This document shows positions 56,727-64,000 of a DNA stretch of 64,000 bases, in pieces (the stretch's first letter is position 1; each line of letters starts with the position of its first letter). Source of the DNA: Gigaspora rosea. Lineage: Eukaryota > Glomeromycota > Glomeromycetes > Diversisporales > Gigasporaceae. The stretch lies in NCBI GenBank assembly GCA_003550325.1, contig QKWP01000485.1:34207-98206 (forward strand), in the 5' to 3' direction. Made by a program: the position numbers and the translations under genes. The notes under the pieces are model-generated. The model was given only the letters and a program-made list of their open reading frames with translations. It was not told the DNA's origin and did not search any database.

Positions 56727-56880
56727 TTGGCGTACCAATTGAAAAGTATGAGAAAGAACTGGCTTCACAACAAGAAAACTCCTCTACAGGTCTACAAATA
56801 TATATTAGAGAAAAGAAAAAGGAGGCCAGTTCTAACCGAAAGGAGTCGCTCAGTGTTCATAACAGTAAAAACATTAAAAA

Positions 56881-57764
56881 AGATTTGAGTGTACTTAGGT
56901 TTGGTTTTCATAATATCAATGGAATTAGAAGTAACAAAAGTAAACTTGAGGCACTGGTAGACTTAATGGAAGAAGATAAACTGGACATTGTAGGAATTTG
57001 CGAAACTAATATAGCAGAGAAGGAAGGTAGATGGCTGCTAAATCAGGAAAAGAACATAATAGGTTTTTGGACTGAAGCTAGAGAAGAGAAAAAGAAAGGT
57101 TTCGGTATTGGTATCTTAATTAGGAATAAGTGGTCAAAACACGTGGCCCAAGTAAACAAATAGGGTGCTAATAGTATAGAACTAGTTCTAATATTTAAAA
57201 AAATAGATTTCAGCATCATTATAGTATATGCTCCCCTACAGACGACAAAATCAGAGCTGAAATTAAAAATTTTTTGAAGAACAAGATCTAGGAAAAAAGA
57301 AAGAAAGAAAGAAAATTTATTTTGGCCGGGATTTTAATTATGAAAGACAGAAAGAGGCAATTCGTAGAGGTAGAGAGTGTAAAAGAAATAAAATAACAGA
57401 AGATACCTTCGGAGAACTAGAAAACAGTGGATTTGCAGATGCATATAGATGGATAAATCCAAACAAATACGAGCACATATAGAGTAATAGTCAAATGGAG
57501 TCGCATATCGATTATATATGGGTTTCCAAAGAATTAAAAAGGAATATTTTGGAAGTACAACATATAGATATGTCGACAACTACAGCAAGTGATCATGTTA
57601 TTGTAACGGCAAATATAACAACAGATATAGGCCTAGTAAAATCAAGTCGCTCTAAAAAACCTAACTTTAACTCCACAAGACTGATAGTAGATATGAAAGA
57701 AGTAGATGAAGATCATTGGACAGCATACACTCAGTATTTAGAAAAGGCCTTAAGTGCGCTATAG
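56881..57764 (+). pseudogene. LINE C ORF2: APE-type endonuclease
   Basis: Frame 56885-57163 has FGFHNINGIRSNKSKLEAL and IVGICETNIAEKEG (the catalytic Glu region). IIIVYAPL and GRDFNYE (GDFN-like, about 57330) follow with frame breaks. Frame 57495-57764 has SHIDYIWVS and TASDHVIVT, the closing SDH motif. All four signature regions are therefore present but in different phases. Confidence 0.8.
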
Positions 57765-58540
57765 AAAGATGTCACCAAAAGTATTCACAAAAAAAAGGGA
57801 ACAGATCTTGAAAATTTGAATAAAAAGTAGAAAGTTATCAAAGACTGTATTATTGGTTCTGCAAGAAAACATCTTCCTATAAAGCGCAAAAAGAAGGAGA
57901 TAGTGCAAGACAGTTCTAACACAGAGATTAAGGCCTTAAGAAATAAGGCTAAATTGCTCAGCAAAGTGTGCAGGAAGTGCAAATGCAATATAGGAAAAAA
58001 TATAGAGGTAGTGAAGGGTAATCCTATAGTAAAAATTCTTCAAAGTTTGGTAATAGCAGAACATGAGACACCACAAAGATGAACAAGAGAAATCTTAGAT
58101 AAGGTAAAAGAAGAGTGGAAACAACAGTATAACCTGTGGACAACAGAAAAACGAAGAATAGAAGAAGAGAAAATAAGACGAAAAATTGAGGAATGGGCGA
58201 TATGCTGGTAACAGACCAAAGAAGAATGATAAATAGCCTTTTAGATAGACATAGTAATAGGATTACTTTAGATAGAATAGTAGTAGATAATAGAAGAGAA
58301 AAGCAGTTGGTTACTGACGAGGAGGAGATAAAAGAAAAAGCAGCAGATCATTTTTGTAAACAGGACAAAAAGAGAAAGGTCAAAACAAGATATATGAATA
58401 AAAGGTGGACCAAGACCTATAAACCGTAACAAGAAACCATTACAAGAATAGATAATGAATGGTATAATGACTTAGCCGGGAAAGTAAGCGAACAAGAATG
58501 GCATGAAGCATTAGAGAAAACAAAGAACAACTCAGCTCCA
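57765..58540 (+). pseudogene. LINE C ORF2: linker between endonuclease and RT
   Basis: Lys-rich helical sequence with several stops. Frame 58193-58429 contains LVTDQRRMINSLLDRHSNRI, matching NDQGRMLRNLLDKPFRSI in LINE A frame 15558-15869. The segment ends with ALEKTKNNSAPGATRITY, the lead-in to the RT fingers. Confidence 0.7.
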
Positions 58541-60012
58541 GGGGCTACAAGAATCACTTATCCATTAATTTAGAAGGTGGACTAAAAGCAGAAAGATATT
58601 GCATGAATTTGCAATTTCTTGTATAAGAGCGGGAAAGATTCTGAGTGAATAGAAAAAAGGGATTCTGTACCCGATCCCAAAAAGTGAATTTTGGAATTTT
58701 AACTTATTTAATATTCGCCCAATAATGCTCCTTGAAATGTTACGGAAAATGACAGTTCGCATCTTAAATACAAGATTGGGGCAAATATTCAAAAGGAAAA
58801 ATATCCTAAAAGGATGTAGCTACGCAGGCTTACTAGGGAATTGTACGAATATCCCAATACAAATACTTAATAATATCTTAGAAAATGCTCAGAAAAAAAA
58901 AGAGCTATGGGTATTGATACAAAACATTAAAAAAGCTTTTGATTCAGTAAACTTGGAGATGTTAGAATTGTCGCTAAAGAGAATTAAATGCCGAAAATAT
59001 CGTTGATTTCCTTATTGACCTATATAAAGAAAGGTGGTGACTGCCTTCAGATATAGCAAAGAGTAGTTGCAGAAGACGAAATTGATCAAGGAGAAGTGGT
59101 TTCGCCCTTAGTATGGTGTATATACTACAATCCGCTATTTAGAACAATACAAGAACAGGAATCATTCAGATATTCTCTTGAGATTGAGTGGCCAGTTGAC
59201 TTAACCACGGGAAAAAGCAGAAAAGAAAAGCTGTGACAAGCCGTTTGACGTACGCAGATGATACCACGTAGATTGCCAAATCTAAAGTAGATATGGAGAA
59301 TATTTTAGCAATTGCAAATGAATTTTACCAGTTGCAATAGAAATTGGCGAAGGAAAAGATAAAGTCATGGCAAAGAGAAAGGACCAGATTGCAAGATTTC
59401 TAGGAGTTTGGATCTCAAAAAAACATGCGCTAAAATGTGTTAAAAAGGTTATTGAGCAGGAGGTTTGGGCGCTAACTCACTGCATGAAGAAGAAGAAAAC
59501 GACACTTAGTCATCTCATATATATAAACAATAAAGTGCTAATTCTGAGAGCAGAGTACAGAGCACAAATAGTGATACTAAGTAGGAATAATTGCGAACAA
59601 TTACATAGACCCTTTTTAAAATTGATAAAATCAAAGTGGACTTGCAGCTAATGCGGTATATGGTGTACTGAATCATAAAAATATCACTGGGGTTCAACTA
59701 CTCTAGAAGAGTACATTAGCGCATCATGTCAGTAATCTTGCAATTAGACTTAATGATATGGAAAGGCTCGGCCAATCCACTTGGATAAGACTAAAACAAG
59801 CACAGATCTTGAATAAATGTATTAGTGTGATTTCGAGTCTGAAAAGTGATAAACTTAATAAAATAGTAGATACCCACAACATATCCGTTAGGGTGATTAA
59901 AGAGGCAAGAAAGATTAGCATCACATTTAGTAGTAGTATCTGGGAGAAAAGTCTTAAAATCGCTCAGCAAGGCACCGAGATAATTAAGGTCTTAAGTGTG
60001 AAAGAGGCATAA
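58541..60012 (+). pseudogene. LINE C ORF2: reverse transcriptase and thumb
   Basis: Frame 58725-59006 has LLEMLRKMTVRILNTRL and LIQNIKKAFDSVNLEMLEL. The first Asp of the usual FxDxxKAF motif is Asn here, so catalysis would be impaired. LTYADDTT (motif C) is at about 59250, followed immediately by a stop. Thumb sequence continues in 59367-59651 and 59758-60012. Frames change at least three times. Confidence 0.8.
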
Positions 60013-61260
60013 AGAGCTTTTTGAAAAAAAAGTTGTTAAAGCTTTTTCTATTAGAATAGCTATTTGATACAAATAGCACGTATATGTTGTCTTGGGAGCG
60101 TTTAAAAAATCTGAGAAACCAAAAAGGTTCAGGTAAAAAACCAATTTGGTTAGAGGAATTAGAAGAAGCTTGTTTGGCAAGCACAGAAACAAGAGAGTTA
60201 AAAGAAGCGTTTAAGCGAAGCGAAAGAAATATATTGGCACTAAAATGAGAACTAAATGTAATTGCAGAAGACAAATGAAAATCAGAATTAATTGTTTTCA
60301 AAAACAATGAAGAAACTCCACAGATAGGCAAAGTTAGAGTCAACAAAAAACGAAAGAAAACCTATCAAATCAAGCATTGGAGAGAAAAAGAAAATATAAA
60401 ACCAGATGAGAATGAAATAGAACAATACAAAGATTGTGCACAAGATCAAGTGGAAAAAAGTGGAGAATGCACAATATTCAAAGCTTTCAAAAGTCCTAAA
60501 TATGCATTGAATAGAAGGCTTGTTAAAAAGCGAGAAGATAGAGTTTTGTGTGAAATAAAGTGTGCTGATTTAGTATACNGATAGAGTTTTGTGTGAAATA
60601 AAGTGTGCTGATTTAGTATACAGACAGGACAAAGACGCAAGTAGCAATTTAGAAAGAGAACAGGAAGTACATGATGTTGTGGTAAAGTATAAGGAAGAGG
60701 AAATAATAGATGAGTGGATAGATGGAGAAAGTATGCGAAAGGAGTTGAAAGCCCTGAATGAGCGCATGAAAGGGTGCCTTGAATGGTGTATCTATATGGA
60801 TGGCTCCTTAATTCAGGAAGAGGTTCAAGCAGGGGTTTGTAAGAAAAGTATGGGGATTGGCTAGGTAGCATATCCCAAAGAAACGAAACAAGTGTCAGGA
60901 TTCATCAATCCTCAATTCAACAGAGCTTTGTTGGATTGGCCTTCAACAACAAGGACAGAAATAGGCGCAATTGCAACAACACTTTTGGTGGTCTCATATA
61001 AAAGTAAAGTGGAATTATTCTCAGATAGCATAAATGCTATAAGCCTAATTAAGAAAATGCAAAGCCAAAAAGCTTAAGAGAAGAAGTTAAAATAAGCAAC
61101 GGTAGCGTCCTGAGGTTAATACAAAAGTGCCTTAAGGAAAGGAAATAGATTGGAAGATTGTTAAGGTTAAAGCACATATGGGAGTTGAAGGGAATGAATA
61201 TGCAGACAAGTTAGCTAAAGAGGGCCTTAAAAGCAAAAGGTGCTTTAAGATCACTAGTAG
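60013..61260 (+). pseudogene. LINE C ORF2: connection and RNase H
   Basis: A conserved WERLKNLRNQKGSGKKPIW segment occurs at about 60095. RNase H follows: YMDGS (60790-60806), TRTEIGAIA (about 60953), FSDSINA (about 61017) and NEYADKLAKEG (about 61193). These give the four acidic positions, spread over three frames. An assembly N at 60579 lies upstream of them. Confidence 0.75.
60537..60621. repeat. 42-nt duplication around a single N (assembly join)
   Basis: 60537-60578 and 60580-60621 are identical with one N at 60579 between them. This is the same pattern as at 27486, so it is an unmerged contig overlap rather than a biological repeat. Confidence 0.85.
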
Positions 61261-62170
61261 TTGGGTTAAAGGAATAAGAATAGTCCCGAAATGGGAAAAG
61301 TACATAATAGATAGACCAATTAGAAAATTTGTGGAGGAAGTTACAAATATGGGTTTTGATATAGAATAGAAGGGGTTGCCAGGTATTATAGATATATTAA
61401 AAGAGGAGGAAAATAGTAAAGAAGCTGACTGGGGTAGCACATGGGGTCAGTTAAATAAGCTGAAAGGCCGTAAGTGTAGGAGTATAAAGCAAAGTAGGGC
61501 CTGGGTCAATAGGATTAAACATATGGACAAGGCCCTGCTGGTAATGGCTTTACTATATAAAAGATATCTGGGAGTATACAAAATCGATTGGTGCATAGCA
61601 TGTTTTAGGGAATCAGAAACACAAGACTACTTGGCAGAATGTGAGATATATTAAGGCCTATGGAGAAAAATAGAATGCAAGGTCAAGGAGAAAGTACTTA
61701 TTAACAAAGATACAAAGAAGAAAGAAGTTGACCCAGAAATCTTTAAGGCCGTCGAAAAAGTACTTTTTGGTGAAGATGAGTATGAAAAGATTAGGAAACA
61801 GAAATTAATAATACAAGGCTTAGTTCCCGCAAGCCTCGAAAAAGAATCAATAGTAGAAAGATATTTTAAAAACAAAGCATTTGAAGCTTTGGGTTTGAAA
61901 TTCCACGAAAAAATTTGGACACTACGATTGAAGCTGTTGCAGAGTGGGAAGAATTAAGTGGGATAAAAGAAATGAAAAGAAAAAGAATTAATGAAAACAA
62001 AGAAGAAAGAATAGATGAGGGAGAAAAAGCCACAAGAAATCGAAAAAGGCAGAAGAAAAACGAAAAAGAAAAGAATAAAGATGCCATAAAAGAAATGAAG
62101 CACGAAAAATTTCAAAGAATTTTCAATATTCTAAGAGTATATTGTTCAAGTGGATTTCTGGCTTCATGAG
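61261..62170 (+). pseudogene. LINE C ORF2: zinc finger and Lys-rich C terminus
   Basis: Frame 61376-61654 holds CIACFRESETQDYLAEC, equivalent to the CICCKVKATETQDNLADC of LINE A. The next 500 bases encode a charged tail (KIRKQKLIIQGLVPASLEK, then Lys/Glu-rich sequence, frame 61915-62169). The zinc finger presumably contacts target DNA or element RNA. Confidence 0.7.
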
Positions 62171-62197
62171 GCCAGCCTGGCTTTCTGCAGGCTGGCC
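62170..62197 (+). terminator. GC-rich perfect hairpin at the end of LINE C ORF2
   Basis: GGCCAGCCTG (62170-62179) and CAGGCTGGCC (62188-62197) pair perfectly over ten bases around GCTTTCTG. It starts just after the last coding stop and is the most GC-rich spot for kilobases. It may mark the 3' UTR for recognition by the RT. A transcription-terminator role is not implied by the family. Confidence 0.5.
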
Positions 62198-62459
62198 CTT
62201 TAAGGAAAAAACAATTTTTTAGTCAATTTTGACATTAGCAGGCAAGAGCTAGTCGATGAATTTTTGACGGATACCTTAGAAAGTTAAGGTGCCCAAAAAG
62301 AAGACGAAACTAGGCTGTAGCAGATCGCATTTAAGTACCTCAGTAACCGAATGAGTCTTTATTGTTAAAAAAGTGGAAAATATGATAGTATATAGTATTT
62401 TTATATGTAGTTTATTACTTACATCTTATACAATAAAGGCAGGATTGCCAAAAAAAAAA
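62198..62459 (+). other. LINE C 3' UTR and poly-A tail
   Basis: Non-coding, ending in AATAAAGGCAGGATTGCC and a run of A (62450-62460). LINE A ends in a different sequence (CAGGCTCTGGCGAGATTTGTC before its tail), so the two LINEs do not share a 3' end despite a shared protein layout. Confidence 0.7.
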
Positions 62460-62477
62460 ATTAAAATTTTATTAAAC

Positions 62478-63280
62478 TTACTGTTTATTGGTTTAAATTT
62501 GTCTAATATATTGGTTAAGAATCTGTTAAAATAATAATTTGTTAGCAAAAAAAAAATTGTTTTAATAAAAATTAGTTTTTTTTTAAAAAAAAAAAAAAAA
62601 TTAAAAAAAATTCGTTAACAAAAGACAAATCCGTATTAAGGCAAAATTGGGATGTTACCTGAATCTGATGTGTTACAATTTAATTTATTTTTTTTAAAAA
62701 AATTATGAAACATTACACAGGTCCGTACCATAAGTTCAGAGGCACCGACCCATTTTAAGGTCATGTGACATTGGCACTTAACTTATTAATGGCTGGGTTT
62801 TGTTTGCTCAAATTTGTGTAACTTTCATGTAACTTTTGGGTCAATTAAACCTAATTTTGGTTCAATTGAACCCAAACTTGGTTCAATTGAAACCGACTTG
62901 GTTTAATTTAACCCGACTTGGTTCAATTGAACCCGTTCTTGGTTCAAATGAACCCGATCCGGACCTGGTCTGTCAGAGTTTAAATTTTTGTGTAACTCAC
63001 CCATTTTCGTAAGAACATGAAATCCGACCTCTATTTTTGGTCGGAGTTTGAAAATTTTTCAGGATTAGTAACCCGTGTGTGAATTTTTTCAAGAGTGGGT
63101 GGGTGTGGAAGGTGGTTTGTAAGAATTTTTTAGAATTTTTCCACGTGAATTTATATAATATTTAGTAATATTCTGGGGTGGTAAGTAAAGGACCTTTAAA
63201 AATTCAAGGGTCCTTAATATTATAACCAACTGAAGCACCCCTTAAATAGTGACACAGAACTGCGCCTTAAATGTAGTAGA
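62478..63280 (-). other. 5' terminal region of Helitron B/C
   Basis: No gene. It continues the Helitron upstream flank (to 62640), then a diverged stretch, then about six GGTTC minisatellite units (62835-62960), then the conserved 5' terminal block, ending on the minus strand at TC (63280-63279). Confidence 0.7.
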
Positions 63281-63721
63281 CTAGTGAGAAAGGCCCGGGT
63301 ATTGCCACGGGCTAGAGGTTTTAATTGTTCTATATCTTAATTTTTTTGTTTGTTTTTTATATTAGAATTTTAATAGTATTTTAGTATATAGAATTTTAAG
63401 ACTTTTTAGTTTATATATTTTATATTTTATACAATTTTAGTTTTTAAATTTATTAAAAAAAAGTTATATATATATGAAAACCCCTCCTAAAGCTAATATA
63501 ATAAAAACTGATCCTAACCCTAACCATTAGGTCTCAAGATTATTATTAGGCCTTATGATTGTTAGGTTAAAATTATATATATGAATACCCCCTCCCAAAG
63601 CTCAACATAATGAAACTGACCTAACCCTAACCTATAGGCCTTATGCTTATTTTAGGCCTCATATTATTAGATTAAAGGTTTATATTATTTTTATTATATA
63701 AATATAAATTAAATTAAATAA
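63281..63721 (-). mobile_element. 3' end of a fourth Helitron unit
   Basis: CTAG at 63281-63284 is preceded on the minus strand by hairpin GCCCG/CGGGC (63293-63312). The region then shows the CCCTAACCCTAACC blocks and AT-rich sequence found inside the 3' ends of units A and B/C. The unit is interrupted at about 63721 by a LINE and leaves the window. Confidence 0.8.
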
Positions 63722-64000
63722 TTTCCATCCCCAAATTATTCAACAATCTTAAGTCTTAAAAACAATAAAATTCTCTTTCTCGAACAACTTCTTACAGCTG
63801 ACAACTACAACCTTCTCCCTTGGAAAAACATATATCTTAGAACATTCAAATCCCCTCGAGGCCCTATTCCAAGCTGGTTCAAAACACTCTCCAACCAAAT
63901 ATCCACTTCACCTATACTTCATATATGGCCCAATATCCAACTTTTACCAATCAATCCATTTTTAAATACACTTAACCTTATCACACCTCAATTCGATAAC
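63722..64000 (+). pseudogene. Second LINE D-type ORF2 fragment, cut by window edge
   Basis: Ninety-three codons are open to the window end. ILFLEQLLTADNYNLLPWKN and IYLRTFKSPRG match LLFIEQISTANNKYILPWNN and IYLRTNKATKG of LINE D (about 22380-22475). The sense strand is again poor in G. The start at about 63721 abuts Helitron sequence, so this is another 5'-truncated insertion, beginning well downstream of the RT. No stop is seen within the window, so this copy may be less decayed than the one at 20235. Confidence 0.75.

Larger units (their letters stand above)
55194..62459 (+). mobile_element. LINE C, full-length non-LTR retrotransposon (same type as LINE A)
   Basis: A perfect 18-bp target duplication ATTAAAATTTTATTAAAC flanks it (55176-55193 and 62460-62477). 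It ends AATAAAGGCAGGATTGCC plus poly-A. Content and order match LINE A: ORF1 with two RRM-like folds, then APE endonuclease, RT, RNase H, zinc finger and Lys-rich tail. The sense strand is A/G-rich. Frames are interrupted far more often than in LINE A, yet the perfect duplication shows that flank decay is slight. It may therefore have been copied by trans-mobilisation of an already defective RNA. Confidence 0.85.
24992..63280 (-). mobile_element. Full-length autonomous-type Helitron, unit B/C, heavily nested
   Basis: The minus-strand unit runs from TC at 63280-63279 to CTAG at 24995-24992. Its single Rep-helicase gene is cut into a C-terminal half (27061-30733) and an N-terminal half (52760-54990) by a 22-kb insertion. 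Further insertions are at 25092-25456, 25496-26402, about 28923-29182 and LINE C at 55194-62459. Removing all of these leaves about 7.45 kb, against about 7.47 kb for unit A. Both halves align with unit A in order and orientation, which is the evidence that they were once one gene. Confidence 0.8.

Overview
This window looks like a transposon-dominated stretch of an AT-rich fungal nuclear genome. The closest fit is an arbuscular mycorrhizal fungus (Glomeromycotina, Rhizophagus-like). That is an inference from element content: Helitrons, RRM-bearing LINEs with a C-terminal zinc finger, a large Ty3/gypsy element, very AT-rich spacers and TTAGGG-type motifs. I find no intact host gene. Nearly all coding sequence is transposon-derived, and only the gypsy pol region is close to intact.

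The backbone is a head-to-tail array of Helitrons on the minus strand. Four copies of a Helitron 3' end (GC-rich hairpin, then CTAG) lie at 448, 1235, 24992 and 63281. At the last three, the CTAG is followed directly by a conserved TC 5' end of the next unit. This gives a short non-autonomous unit (448-1234), full unit A (1235-24991), full unit B/C (24992-63280) and the start of a fourth unit (63281 on). After subtracting younger insertions, units A and B/C are both about 7.4-7.5 kb. Each carries a decayed Rep/Pif1-helicase gene.

Unit A (minus) contains a 2-kb retroposon with a tRNA-Val-like head (1393-3380), the Rep-helicase pseudogene (4017-9574), LINE A (9614-19605, itself split by a TIR element full of tandem palindromes at 10361-12368) and a 5'-truncated LINE D (20235-24491). 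Unit B/C contains two MITE-like elements (25092-25456 and 25496-26402), the helicase half of its gene (27061-30733), a 22-kb insertion (30734-52759), the N-terminal half of the same gene (52760-54990) and LINE C (55194-62459). Target-site duplications of 12-20 bp mark the four retroposed insertions.

The 22-kb insertion resembles a giant Helitron-like element: TC 5' end, hairpin plus CTAG 3' end, asymmetric terminal inverted repeats and no target duplication. Inside it are a hAT-like MITE (31506-31832), a nested TIR element (33405-34283), a plus-strand Helitron pseudogene E (34384-48378), and a Ty3/gypsy element (36198-45484) that splits gene E just upstream of its HUH motif. The rest is AT-rich spacer and a roughly 400-bp satellite (50270-52200). 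The nesting order, oldest first, is tandem Helitron, 22-kb element, Helitron E, gypsy. Two single-N gaps (27486 and 60579), each flanked by 42-43 nt duplications, look like assembly joins.
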